DNA of 64,000 nucleotides from Aggregicoccus sp. 17bor-14. Lineage in GTDB: Bacteria; Myxococcota; Myxococcia; Myxococcales; Myxococcaceae. Position numbers and translations under genes: made by a program. This document shows positions 46,274 through 54,476 of this stretch, in pieces. How positions within the stretch are numbered: the first letter of the stretch is position 1; every line of letters starts with the position of its first letter. The notes under the pieces were generated by a model. The model was not told where the DNA came from and made no database searches. It saw only the letters and a program-made list of their open reading frames with translations. Location of the stretch: NCBI RefSeq assembly GCF_009659535.1, contig NZ_VJZZ01000014.1, positions 1 to 64,000 of the forward strand, given 5' to 3'.

Positions 46274-47298
46274 GAGAGCAGGTGGAGGAATTGCTGGCGC
46301 ACCCCGCGCTGGCGCGCAACAGGCTCCCGGTGGCCGTGGACGTGTACGTGGGCGCGCAGGACGCGGCGCGCGCGCTGGAGCGCGAGGTGACCGAGGCCTT
46401 CCGCGCCCCGCCGCACGCGCGCGAGCTGAGCCCGAAGTGGCTCTACGACGCGCGCGGCAGCGAGCTCTTCGACGAGATCACCCGCCTGCCGGAGTACTAC
46501 CCCACGCGCCGCGAGCGGGAGATCCTGCAGGCGCGCGCAGGGGAGATCGCCCAGGCGAGCGGCGCGGACACGCTCATCGAGCTGGGCAGCGGCACGAGCG
46601 AGAAGACGCGCCTGCTGCTGGACGCCTTCGAGGCGCGCGGGGGCTTCGAGCGCTTCGTGCCCTTCGACGTGAGCGAGTCCTTCCTGCGCGACGCGGCGGC
46701 GGCCGTGGCGCGCGAGTACCCGGGGCTGCGGGTGCACGCGGTGGTGGGGGACTTCGAGCGCCACCTGCCGCTGCTGCCGCGCGGAGGGCGAAGGCTGGTG
46801 GCCTTCCTCGGGGGGACCATCGGCAACTTCAAGCCGGCGGCGCGCGCGCGCTTCTTCAACGAGCTCTCGGCGACGCTCGCGCCCGGGGACGGGCTGCTGC
46901 TGGGCACGGACCTGATCAAGGACCGCTACCGGCTGCACGCGGCGTACAACGACAGCGCGGGCGTGACGGCGGAGTTCAACCTGAACCTGCTCGCGGTGCT
47001 CAACCGGGAGCTGGGCGCGAACTTCGACCTGGAGGCCTTCGAGCACCTGGCGCGCTTCGACGAGCGCGAGCGGTGGATCGAGATGCTGCTCATCTCGCGG
47101 CGCGCGCAGACGGTGAACCTGCCGCGGCTGGGGATGCAGGTGGCCTTCGAGCAGGGCGAGCGCTTCCGCACCGAGGTGAGCTGCAAGTTCGACCGCGACG
47201 ACGTGGAGGGCGAGCTCACCCAGGCGGGCCTGCGCCTCGAGCACTGGTGGACGGACGCGGCCGGAGACTTCGCCCTGTCCCTGTGCGTGAAGCCGTAG
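46270..47298 (+). CDS. egtD: L-histidine N-alpha-methyltransferase EgtD
   Basis: A 342-residue methyltransferase. The EgtD core LIELGSGTSEKTRLLLDAFEA (SAM site), FLGGTIGNF and the histidine-binding YNDSAGVTAEFNLNLLAVLNRELGANFD/FRTEVSCKF blocks are present. It converts histidine to hercynine, the EgtB substrate, using three SAM molecules. The overlap with egtB suggests a two-gene ergothioneine operon; any sulfoxide lyase is elsewhere or is replaced by another enzyme. Confidence 0.94.
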   Translation: MREQVEELLAHPALARNRLPVAVDVYVGAQDAARALEREVTEAFRAPPHARELSPKWLYDARGSELFDEITRLPEYYPTRREREILQARAGEIAQASGADTLIELGSGTSEKTRLLLDAFEARGGFERFVPFDVSESFLRDAAAAVAREYPGLRVHAVVGDFERHLPLLPRGGRRLVAFLGGTIGNFKPAARARFFNELSATLAPGDGLLLGTDLIKDRYRLHAAYNDSAGVTAEFNLNLLAVLNRELGANFDLEAFEHLARFDERERWIEMLLISRRAQTVNLPRLGMQVAFEQGERFRTEVSCKFDRDDVEGELTQAGLRLEHWWTDAAGDFALSLCVKP

Positions 47299-47340
47299 CG
47301 CCGCGCTCACGCAGGCCGTGAGGAAGCGGGCGAAGGTGTC

Positions 47341-47361
47341 CCCTCTCCCCCTGGGAGAGGG
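47341..47361. repeat. GGGAGAGGG-type inverted repeat
   Basis: CCCTCTCCC plus CTG plus GGGAGAGGG: a perfect 9-nt-arm hairpin between egtD and the next gene, followed by GGGTGAGGG. Confidence 0.65.
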
Positions 47362-47394
47362 AATGGGTGAGGGACGAGGGCATCTCTCCCGCGC

Positions 47395-47826
47395 CTACTC
47401 TCGACGGCGAGACACCCGTTCCACATGGAGCACGTCGCGCGCTGCGCGCGGGCTGCGCTCGCAGAGCATCCACGCGACGAGCATCAGCCCACCCGCGAGG
47501 GTGGGTGCGACGAGCCAGCCCGTGTCCTCACCGCCGGGCACGTCGCTCTCGAGGAAGAGGCGCAGCAGACCGACCGAGAGCAACATGCCGAACAGCTGCA
47601 GACCGATCAGAGCTCCCGCAGGAACGAGCGAGGAGCTGCCGTCCCGACCGCGACGAGTGCCGGCACGCAGGCCGGTGCCACCTAACAGCACGTCGCGTGG
47701 GTTGCGCGCGCTGTGGCGGAGCCAGAGCAGCAGGGGGAGTCCCACCGGAATCAGCAGGAACGCCCACCACCCGAGGAGCAGCTCGAGCAGCGACGGCGAA
47801 ACATCGTCGACGAGCGTGAACTGCAT
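47395..47826 (-). CDS. Membrane protein of unknown function
   Basis: A 143-residue protein with three hydrophobic segments (about 15-35 LLGWWAFLLIPVGLPLLLW, about 70-90, and about 105-125), with charged loops between. No family recognised. ATG 47826 has a strong AGGAGGAAGCG ribosome binding site; a longer upstream start is unlikely. Repeat elements lie on both sides. Confidence 0.72.
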   Translation of the reverse strand: MQFTLVDDVSPSLLELLLGWWAFLLIPVGLPLLLWLRHSARNPRDVLLGGTGLRAGTRRGRDGSSSLVPAGALIGLQLFGMLLSVGLLRLFLESDVPGGEDTGWLVAPTLAGGLMLVAWMLCERSPRAARDVLHVERVSRRRE

Positions 47827-47865
47827 CGCTTCCTCCTGTGTCGCGCGCCGTGCCTGCAGCGCCAT

Positions 47866-47901
47866 CCCTCACCCCGTCCCCTCTCCAGGGGGAGAGGGGA
47901 C
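47866..47901. repeat. GGGAGAGGG-type inverted repeat
   Basis: CCCTCACCCC, then CCCTCTCC with a complementary GGAGAGGGG arm, forms a short hairpin. The words CCCTCACCCCG and GGGGACAGCT are shared with the copy at 50126-50161. Confidence 0.65.
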
Positions 47902-47943
47902 AGCTGCGCCCGGTTCCGCGTGGAACCGGGTGCCCTGCCCTCC

Positions 47944-48681
47944 TCAAACGCGCAGGAGATAGAAGACGTATCCGTAGCTCTCACCGCACTGCCGGTAGAG
48001 CGCCACCTCCTGGCGCGTCTCGGCGATGAGCCCGGTGAGCTCGGCATCTCCGTGCACCTGGCGCTCGAGGCGCTCCATCCGCGCCTCGAGCGGCCGGTAG
48101 TAGGCCTCCCACGCCTCGGGCGGCAGCACGAAGGTGTCCTGCACGCGCAAGCCGAACGCCTGCGCCACCGCGCAGTTGAAGTCCACCGTGCCCATGTTCG
48201 GGTACGCGCGGCGCCAGAAGGCCCGGGCCTCCGCAGGCGGCGCGTGCGTGAGCCAGGTGAGCTCGCTCAAGGCGAGCGCGCCGCCGGGCGCGACGAGCGG
48301 CCGCCAGCGCCGCAGCCCCTGCGCCCAGGTGAGGTGGTTGATGGCCCCCTCGCTCCAGAGCAGGTCCACGCTCTCCGGCTCGTCGTCGAGGGCGCCGAAG
48401 TCCGCCTCCCGCGTGCGCACGAGCTCCGCGAGCCCCTCGGCCTCCGCGCGCGTGCGCAGCTGCTGCAGGTAGGGCGCGTGCAGGTCCATGCCGGTGACGG
48501 GCACCTGCAGCGCGCGGGCGAGCGCGAGCGTGGAAGCGCCCGGCCCGCAGCCGAGGTCCAGGACCCGCGGCGACGCGGGCAGCGGCCCGAGCCGACGCAG
48601 CGCCTCGAACGTGCACGCGTCGCTGCCGGGCGCCTCGCGCGCGAGGCCGCTGTGCAGCAGGAAGAGTGCGTCCAGGCTCAT
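47944..48681 (-). CDS. SAM-dependent methyltransferase
   Basis: A 245-residue class I methyltransferase. SAM-binding motif I is RVLDLGCGPGASTLALARAL (about 39-58), followed by the acidic VTGMDLHAPYL motif II. LLWSEGAINHLTW and GGALALSELTWLTHAPP are later family segments. The substrate is unknown. ATG 48681 is used; a longer frame begins in the next intergenic stretch. It does not form a visible operon. Confidence 0.85.
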   Translation of the reverse strand: MSLDALFLLHSGLAREAPGSDACTFEALRRLGPLPASPRVLDLGCGPGASTLALARALQVPVTGMDLHAPYLQQLRTRAEAEGLAELVRTREADFGALDDEPESVDLLWSEGAINHLTWAQGLRRWRPLVAPGGALALSELTWLTHAPPAEARAFWRRAYPNMGTVDFNCAVAQAFGLRVQDTFVLPPEAWEAYYRPLEARMERLERQVHGDAELTGLIAETRQEVALYRQCGESYGYVFYLLRV

Positions 48682-48759
48682 GCGCCGAGAGTGCCCGCGT
48701 TGGGCGGGCACCGCCATCAGCGATTTCACCGCAGGGACACGCGGTGAGGGCCCGCGTCG

Positions 48760-48789
48760 CTCACCCGTCCCTTTCTCGGCGGGAGAGGG
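48760..48789. repeat. GGGAGAGGG-type inverted repeat
   Basis: CTCACCCGTCCCTTTCTCGG then CGGGAGAGGG; a diverged copy of the 47866 and 50126 elements, between two minus-strand genes. Confidence 0.5.
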
Positions 48790-48794
48790 CGGAC

Positions 48795-49235
48795 TCAGCC
48801 GAGGCGGTGGTGCTCGATCTTCATGCACCGGTCCTGCACCACCTGGATGCCCGCCTTCGCGAGCCGCTCGGCCGCCGCGTCGTTGCGGATGCCGAGCTGG
48901 AACCAGACGGCCTTCGGCTTCTTCGCGAGCAGGTCCTCCACGTGCGCATCGATGTCTGCCGGCTTGCGGAACACCTCCACGATGTCGACCGGCCCCGGCA
49001 CGTCCTGCACCCGCGCGTACGCCTTCTGCCCGAGCACCGTTCCGCCCGCGTCCTTCACCGGGACGGGGACGATCTCGTAGCCGTGCTCCTTCAGATATGC
49101 CGGCACCGCGTGGCCGGGCTTGTCCGCCTCCGCGTCCGGCTTGATGCCCAGCACCGCGATGCGCTTGGCGCCCTTGAGCAGTGCGTGGATGCGCGCGTCG
49201 TCGACGAGCAGGTTCGCCTTCCAGTCCGGGGTCAT
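48795..49235 (-). CDS. CoA-binding domain protein (YccU-like)
   Basis: A 146-residue protein of the small CoA-binding family. KRIAVLGIKPDAEADKPGHAVPAYLKEHGYEIVPVPVK and PVDIVEVFRKPADI match the Rossmann-like CoA_binding domain. The family is thought to bind acyl-CoA or a related nucleotide; no enzyme activity is established. A large repeat-bearing gap lies before it. Confidence 0.85.
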   Translation of the reverse strand: MTPDWKANLLVDDARIHALLKGAKRIAVLGIKPDAEADKPGHAVPAYLKEHGYEIVPVPVKDAGGTVLGQKAYARVQDVPGPVDIVEVFRKPADIDAHVEDLLAKKPKAVWFQLGIRNDAAAERLAKAGIQVVQDRCMKIEHHRLG

Positions 49236-49509
49236 GCCTTCTCCGCTTGAGGGGGTGACGTGGGGTTAATCACGCGGGAGGCGCCGCGCGAGCGTCATCG
49301 CGGTGAGCGTCTGCAGGGCATGTCCCGGGCAAGGGCTGGTCCGTCTCGCCAGGGAGGGGCAGCTCTCCTTTCGACAAAGCCGGAACACCTGAAACTCAAG
49401 AACCCAGATCCGTCGACGGCCCTCCTCTGCTTTTTTCGGGGTCCGCGCGCGGCCAAGTCGGCAGAGGGGGCGAGCTCAGCGAGCGTCGCTCGTGCGGTGA
49501 CGCATGTAA

Positions 49510-49770
49510 CGTCCGCGCGCACAAACGCTTCCGGGCGGCGTGAGCCATCGCAGCGTCCGTGCGCGCAGTCTCGGCCGCGCGGCACGACTCATCGGAACGT
49601 CCGTGCGCGCAGCATCGCCCGGGCGGCGCGAATCATCGGAACGTTCATGCGTGCAGTCTCGTGGGTGCGACGCGAGCCTTCGGAAAGTCCGCGCATGCAG
49701 CGCCGTGTGCGACGCGGGCCTTCGGAACGTTCGCGCGAGCAGTTTTGCGTGTGCGGCGCGAGCCCTCGAA
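49510..49770. repeat. Degenerate 44-nt tandem repeat array
   Basis: The word CGTCC (or AGTCC, CGTTC) recurs at 49510, 49554, 49598, 49642, 49686 and 49728, with a further degenerate start near 49770. Periods are 44, 44, 44, 44, 42 and about 42 nt. Shared words include GTGCGCGCAG and ATCGGAACGT. It is tandem without spacers, so it is not a CRISPR array. 44 is not a multiple of three, so it is not coding. Confidence 0.8.
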
Positions 49771-50088
49771 CCCGACCGCAGCGCCGCACTGCCTGGGCGT
49801 GAGAAGCGCCGGAGGTCCCGCGGGTGAGAGCGAGCGTTTCCGCGGCACGATCGGGGCTCCGCCGGAGCGTGTTTACGACAACCCCTCGGAGCGCGCTCTG
49901 GGTCCCGGTCTCGGCGACCCGCCGAGGGGAGCGGTGTTTCGCGCGTCAGCTGCGGCGAAGTTCGCGTTCGGGCGACACCGGGCGCAGCGCGGCGAAGTCC
50001 GGCTCCGAGCGCTGGGCCTGGCACCTCCTCGCTGCGGCACGAGCGCTGCTCGGCTCACCCGGGAGTGAGAGCCTGCGGGCGGCGCGGC

Positions 50089-50102
50089 GTTGCACGTGGA
50101 AC
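50089..50102. other. parS-like site with one mismatch
   Basis: GTTGCACGTGGAAC differs from the parS word GTTCCACGTGGAAC at one base. It lies between genes, about 2.2 kb from parB. Whether ParB binds it is not known. Confidence 0.45.
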
Positions 50103-50125
50103 GGGCACGCAGCGGCGGCCCTCTT

Positions 50126-50161
50126 CCCTCACCCCGACCCTCTCCCAGAGGGAGAGGGGAC
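50126..50161. repeat. GGGAGAGGG-type inverted repeat
   Basis: CCCTCACCCCG, then CCCTCTCCC-AGA-GGGAGAGGG, a perfect hairpin with a 3-nt loop, followed by GGACAGCT. Same family as 47866-47901. Confidence 0.7.
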
Positions 50162-50219
50162 AGCTTCGCCCACTCGACTCACCCGGTGCAGCCGTGAGGA
50201 GCAGAGCGGGCGCGAGCGC

Positions 50220-50816
50220 CTACTTTCCGCCCTGCCGCTCGATGTCGCGGCAGGCCTCGGTGGCGAGCCGCACCTCGTCCCCGGTGACGTTGGGGAGCGT
50301 GGAGCAGAGGAAGAGGTCATCCCCGGCGCGCTTCGCACCCACGAGCGCCGGCCACTGCGGGCCCACGCCGCCGTCCGGGAGCTTCGGGGCCACGGTCACC
50401 CGCACGAGCGTGCGGCGCGCATCCCCCTCCTCCTGGTCGAGCGAGGCGGCGAAGCCCCACTTCCAGTCCGCCGTGGGCTGGGCGAACTGCTGCGGCACGC
50501 TCGCCGCGAGCGTCTCCGTGTCGGGCAGCTGCGCGCCGGCGCCCGGGCGGATGTCCACCCGCAGCACCGCGCGCCCTGCGGGGCCGGCCTGGAAGCTGCC
50601 GTCCGCGCCCAGCTGCGCCGTCCACCCCGGAGGCAGGGGCACCTTCACCCCGGCGCGCGGAGCCGGGCTCCCGCGCGGGGCCACGCCCGCGTCCGGCGGC
50701 TCCTGGGCCACGGAGGCCGCATCGCCTCCGCGCCCGGAGCACCCCAGCGCGAGCACTGCCGCGGCCGCGGCGCCGAGCCGCGTGGCCTCCCGCCTCGGCC
50801 GCAGCACCCGGGCCAC
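50220..50816 (-). CDS. Lipoprotein of unknown function beside bactofilin
   Basis: A 198-residue lipoprotein: the signal ends in a lipobox (VLALGC). The mature part has a Gly/Pro-rich linker and a domain with PLPPGWTAQLGADGSFQAG and ADWKWGFAASLDQEEGDARRTLVRVTV. It starts with a GTG directly after the bactofilin stop, so it belongs to the parA-parB-bacM transcription unit. It may act at the envelope with the cytoskeleton. No known family was recognised. Confidence 0.75.
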   Translation of the reverse strand: MARVLRPRREATRLGAAAAAVLALGCSGRGGDAASVAQEPPDAGVAPRGSPAPRAGVKVPLPPGWTAQLGADGSFQAGPAGRAVLRVDIRPGAGAQLPDTETLAASVPQQFAQPTADWKWGFAASLDQEEGDARRTLVRVTVAPKLPDGGVGPQWPALVGAKRAGDDLFLCSTLPNVTGDEVRLATEACRDIERQGGK

Positions 50817-51278
50817 CTACTTCTTCGCCGCGTCGGGATGAGCGCCGGGGCCGGGGACCGGCGCGCCGGGCTTGCCCAGGTTCTCCATCTTGCAGCTGCC
50901 CTCGAAGATGACGCCGCGGTCCATCGCGAGCGCCGGGGTCTCGAGGTTGCCCTTGATGCGGCCGGGCTGATGCACCTCGATGATGGAGGTGGCGCGCACG
51001 TTGCCCTCCACCAGGCCGTTGATGATCACGGTGCCGGCCTGGATCTCCGCGTTGACGCGGGCCCCATCGCCGATGACGAGCGTGTCCTTGGTCACGATCT
51101 GACCGTTGAACTTGCCGTCGATGCGCACCTGTCCCTCGAAGGTGAGCTTCCCCTCGAACTCGCTGCCCTTCCCCAGAAGGGTGTGAACCTCACCTGCTCG
51201 CGTCGACACGGAGTCCTCCTCCCGCTTGGTGACAAAAGAGCTACCGGTTGAACCTTCCCGCTTCCCGAGGAGCGCCAC
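50817..51278 (-). CDS. bacM: Bactofilin (BacM-like)
   Basis: A 153-residue bactofilin. The core (about 38-125) is the repetitive beta-helical domain: GSEFEGKLTFEGQVRIDGKFNGQIVTKDTLVIGDGARVNAEIQAGTVIINGLVEGNVRA. A short disordered N-terminus and a Pro/Ala/Lys tail flank it. Bactofilins polymerise without nucleotides into filaments. A bactofilin directly after parAB is the arrangement of BacM (MXAN_7475) in Myxococcus xanthus, which is needed for cell shape. Confidence 0.92.
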   Translation of the reverse strand: MALLGKREGSTGSSFVTKREEDSVSTRAGEVHTLLGKGSEFEGKLTFEGQVRIDGKFNGQIVTKDTLVIGDGARVNAEIQAGTVIINGLVEGNVRATSIIEVHQPGRIKGNLETPALAMDRGVIFEGSCKMENLGKPGAPVPGPGAHPDAAKK

Positions 51279-51281
51279 GCG

Positions 51282-52202
51282 CTACTCCTTCCTGAAGTGC
51301 TTCAAGAGCCGGTCGAGGTCATCGTACGAGAAGAAGTCGACCTCCAGGGTGCCTTTTCCGCCGCCGCGTTCGACGAGCCGCACCTTGGTGCCCAGCGTGC
51401 GCTGCAGCTCCTCCACCAGCGCGCGCGTCTGCGCGCTCTGCTTCTGCGCCTTCGCGGGGCCCGCCTTGCCCTTCGGGCCCTTCGCGTCCTGCACCAGCTT
51501 CTCGGTCTCGCGCACGCTGAGCTTGCGCGCGGCGACCTGGGCGGCGAGGTCCATCATCTCGGGGATGCGCGGTACGCCGAGCAGCGCGCGCGCGTGGCCC
51601 ATGTTGAGGCTGCCGTCGGCGACCATCGCCTTCACCTCGTCCGGCAGCCCGAGCAGGCGCAGGGCGTTGGCCACGCTGGAGCGGTCCTTGCCCACGCGCG
51701 CGCTCACCTGCTCCTGGGTGAGGCCGAACTCGTCGGTGAGGCGCTTGTAGCCCTCGGCCTCCTCGATGGGGTTGAGGTCCGCGCGCTGCAGGTTCTCCAC
51801 CAGCGCGAGCTCGAAGGCCTGGCCCTCCGTCACCTCGCGCACCAGCGCCGGGATCTCCTGCAGCCCCGCGGCCTGGCTCGCGCGCCAGCGGCGCTCGCCG
51901 GCGATGAGCCGGTAGCCGTCCCCGTCCTTGCGCACGAGCACCGGCTGCAGCAGGCCCTGCGCGCGGATGGAGGCGGTGAGCTCGGCGAGCTTCTCCTCGT
52001 CGAAGTGGCGGCGCGGCTGGGCCGAGTCGCGCTTGATGCTCTCGATGGGGATCTTCAGCACCCCGCCCGCGCGCGGGGCCGCGGCCGCCGCTGCTGCTGC
52101 GGCATCCGCGGCCTGGGCGGCCGGGGGCGGCGCTGCCTGGGGGATGAGCGCGGAGAGCCCGCGTCCCAGCGCCCGCTTCTGCTTGTCACTGCCGTTGAGC
52201 AC
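51282..52202 (-). CDS. parB: Chromosome partitioning protein ParB
   Basis: A 306-residue ParB. The ALGRGLSALIP N-terminus (ParA-interacting) is followed by an Ala-rich linker and the CTPase/ParB core (about 50-180; box motif GERRWRASQAAGL). The helix-turn-helix (RVGKDRSSVANALRLLGLP, about 168-186) reads parS, and a C-terminal dimer domain ends FSYDDLDRLLKHFRKE. It loads at parS sites and spreads to segregate the chromosome. It is the second gene after parA. Confidence 0.96.
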   Translation of the reverse strand: MLNGSDKQKRALGRGLSALIPQAAPPPAAQAADAAAAAAAAAPRAGGVLKIPIESIKRDSAQPRRHFDEEKLAELTASIRAQGLLQPVLVRKDGDGYRLIAGERRWRASQAAGLQEIPALVREVTEGQAFELALVENLQRADLNPIEEAEGYKRLTDEFGLTQEQVSARVGKDRSSVANALRLLGLPDEVKAMVADGSLNMGHARALLGVPRIPEMMDLAAQVAARKLSVRETEKLVQDAKGPKGKAGPAKAQKQSAQTRALVEELQRTLGTKVRLVERGGGKGTLEVDFFSYDDLDRLLKHFRKE

Positions 52203-52312
52203 GTTCGTGTCCCTTCACCTTGCTGCCGTCTCGGTCCCTGCCGCCCCGCGGGTGCCGGGCGCGCACACGCCCTGCCCGAACCGCCGCGGCGCGCGCCGCG
52301 TTCCCGCGCGCC

Positions 52313-53104
52313 CTACGCCACCTGCGCCGGCCCGCCGCCTGCCCCCTCGCGGTGGAGGATCTCGCGGCTGAGGGCGAGGTAGCTCTCGCAGCCCTTGCTC
52401 TTGATGTCGTAGAGGATGATCGGCTTGCCGAAGGACGGGCACTCGCTGAGGCGCACGTTGCGCGGCACCACCGCGTCGAAGACCTGGCTCTTGAAGTAGC
52501 CGCGCACCTCGTCCACCACCTGGTGCGCGATGTTCGCCCGGGCGTCGAACATGGTGAGCAGGATGCCCTCCATCTTCAGCTCCGGGTTGAGCCCCTGGCG
52601 CACCAGCTCCACGGTGTGGGTGAGCTGGCTCAGGCCCTCGAGCGCGTAGTACTCGCACTGCAGCGGGATGAGCACGCTGTCGGCCGCGGTGAGCGCGTTG
52701 AGGGTGAGCAGGCCGAGGCTCGGCGGGCAGTCGATGATGATGTAGTCGTAGTCCGCGGCGAGCGGGCGCAGCGCCTCGCGCAGCCGGTACTCGCGCCGCT
52801 CCACCCCCACCAGCTCCACCTCCGCGCCGGTGAGGTCGGGGGTCGCGGGGACGACCTGGAGGAAGCGCAGCTCGGTCGCGTGCAGCAGCTCGCGCATCGG
52901 GGTGCCGCCCAGCAGCGCGTCGTACACGGTGCCGTTGAGCGCCTCGCGCTTGAGGCCCAGCCCGCTGCCCGCGTTGCCCTGCGGATCCATGTCCACCAGC
53001 AGCGTCTTGCGCTCGGCGGACGCGAGGCTGGCGGCGAGGTTGATGGCGGTGGTCGTCTTGCCCACGCCACCCTTCTGGTTCGAGATGCAGATGATTCGGC
53101 CCAC
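52313..53104 (-). CDS. parA: Chromosome partitioning ATPase ParA
   Basis: A 263-residue ParA/Soj. The deviant Walker A is [18 protein letters not shown] (about 4-21). [33 protein letters not shown] and [19 protein letters not shown] are the other family blocks. A GGAGGAAGGG ribosome binding site precedes the GTG start at 53104; the frame upstream is not protein. It forms ATP-driven gradients that move ParB-parS complexes. Four parS sites lie just upstream. Confidence 0.96.
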   Translation of the reverse strand: MGRIICISNQKGGVGKTTTAINLAASLASAERKTLLVDMDPQGNAGSGLGLKREALNGTVYDALLGGTPMRELLHATELRFLQVVPATPDLTGAEVELVGVERREYRLREALRPLAADYDYIIIDCPPSLGLLTLNALTAADSVLIPLQCEYYALEGLSQLTHTVELVRQGLNPELKMEGILLTMFDARANIAHQVVDEVRGYFKSQVFDAVVPRNVRLSECPSFGKPIILYDIKSKGCESYLALSREILHREGAGGGPAQVA

Positions 53105-53240
53105 GGTTGCCCTTCCTCCAGACCCTCGCCGCGCTGGCGGGGGCCCGCTTGGGGGTGGGTGGTAGCACGCTCCCCGCCCCTCGGCCACTTCGCCTCCCCT
53201 CATAGTTCAGGGGCCTGACGGGCGGGCAGGCAGGCGCGGC

Positions 53241-53254
53241 GTTCCACGTGGAAC
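53241..53254. other. parS site 1
   Basis: A perfect GTTCCACGTGGAAC, the palindromic ParB-binding parS core, followed by A as in the 16-mer TGTTCCACGTGGAACA. Confidence 0.92.
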
Positions 53255-53478
53255 AGGGAGTCGGGCGCACGCGGATGGGCAGCGCGTTCGGAAACGTCAC
53301 GGGCGTCTTTCACGGGCGCCCTCCGAGCGGTTGGCGGCGAGCCCCGCGTGGGCGGCAGAGGCATCGCGATCACCGGTCCCCCGCTCTCACCGCACGCCGG
53401 ACCGTCTCTGCCGCGGCTCTCTCCGGAGACCCCGGCTGCCTGCCTGCCCAGCCGCAACCGCCGGGCATGGGCGTGGGC

Positions 53479-53492
53479 GTTCCACGTGGAAC
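53479..53492. other. parS site 2
   Basis: A perfect GTTCCACGTGGAAC followed by ACC. Confidence 0.92.
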
Positions 53493-53740
53493 ACCTCCTG
53501 CCTCCAGACCCACGTTATGCTGGAAGCCCGAGCCCGATCCGAGCGGCCGAGGCCCGCACTGCCGCCCCACCCGCTGCTGCCCATCTGGCCGCCCGAGCGC
53601 ATGTCGGGCGGCCCGGCCGGCGAGCCGCTCGCTGCGACCGAGGCGGGCGCCCCACGCACGGCGCCGCCTCCCCTGCTGGCATTCCGGCAACCGCCCGCTG
53701 CCCCCTCCGCCATGCGGGCGGGACACCTCCTCCTCGGGAT

Positions 53741-53754
53741 GTTCCACGTGGAAC
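53741..53754. other. parS site 3
   Basis: A perfect parS core within TGTTCCACGTGGAACA, the full 16-nt consensus. Confidence 0.95.
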
Positions 53755-53853
53755 ACGACACGCGCCGCGCTGTCCATCAGCGCCCCGCCACCCCCGCCCC
53801 GATCGCCCGTGCGATCGGGCAGGCCGCTTCGGGTCGGCCCCGTCCCCATGAAC

Positions 53854-53867
53854 GTTCCACGTGGAAC
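53854..53867. other. parS site 4
   Basis: A perfect parS core, 113 nt after site 3. All four sites lie within 630 nt. Confidence 0.92.
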
Positions 53868-54050
53868 ACGGCAGCCGCCCCACCGGGCCTCTGGCGGTCC
53901 CGCGCCTCCCCACCCGGCATTCCGAACGTCCACCATCCACCCTCCCCCTGCGGCCCCCGGACACGGGCACGCGCCCGGGGCGACGACATAAACACTCGTC
54001 ACCCGGGCAGGCCTTCACCCCGCCGCCCCTTCCCACAGCGAGACCTCTCC

Positions 54051-54380
54051 ATGCTCTCCTCCCCTTCGCTCGACGATGCGGGCGTGCGCGCACTCCACCT
54101 CGTCCACCACCAGCTCCAGGGCGACTGGGCGGCGCTGCGCGCCCAGCTCGAGCCGGCCGCCCCGCTCCAGGTGGACCGGCTCGCCGACGCCTGGGCAGAC
54201 GCGCTCGGCCGACTCGGCGAGCTCGTCGCGGTGGAGGAGCCAGCGCTGCACCTCGGGGAGGACCCCACCACGGTGGTGGTGGACGTGCCCCTGTGCTGCG
54301 CCCGGGGGGAGCTGCACGAGCGGGTGACCTTCGATCTCGAGGGCCGCGTCGCCTCGATCGACCTGCTCGCTCCGCGCTGA
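54051..54380 (+). CDS. Small protein, possibly DUF3887-like
   Basis: A 109-residue soluble protein. Its helix-turn-strand order (LHLVHHQLQGDWAALRAQLEPAAPLQVDRLADAWADALGRLGELV, then TTVVVDVPLCCARGELHERVTFDLEGRVASIDLL) resembles DUF3887 domain proteins. There is no signal peptide or membrane segment. It is the first rightward gene after the parS region. Confidence 0.65.
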   Translation: MLSSPSLDDAGVRALHLVHHQLQGDWAALRAQLEPAAPLQVDRLADAWADALGRLGELVAVEEPALHLGEDPTTVVVDVPLCCARGELHERVTFDLEGRVASIDLLAPR

Positions 54381-54476
54381 GCCGTCAAAAGCACCCTTCG
54401 CTCCGCGGCGAAACATCGCCCCCGCCCGGGCGCCGAGGATGGCTCCTGCCATCCCCTCTCGCCCCCGGAGCCGACC

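Larger units (their letters stand above)
49236..50219. other. Large intergenic region with 44-nt tandem array
   Basis: About 980 nt with no supported gene between minus-strand genes. It holds a degenerate 44-nt tandem array (49510-49770), a parS-like word (50089-50102) and a GGGAGAGGG-type repeat (50126-50161). A short TTTTTT run lies near 49432. Open frames on both strands are repeat translations, rich in Arg. Confidence 0.6.
53105..54050. other. parS-bearing region between parA and the next gene
   Basis: About 945 nt with no supported gene between divergent parA (-) and the gene at 54051 (+). It contains four perfect parS words (53241, 53479, 53741, 53854). The open frames in both orientations are rich in Pro/Arg/Ala and are shadows. 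It should act as the centromere-like ParB loading region. Confidence 0.8.

Noticed and set aside
49510-49770. CRISPR array
   Set aside because: Repeats are head-to-tail with 44-nt period and no unique spacers; there are no cas genes nearby.
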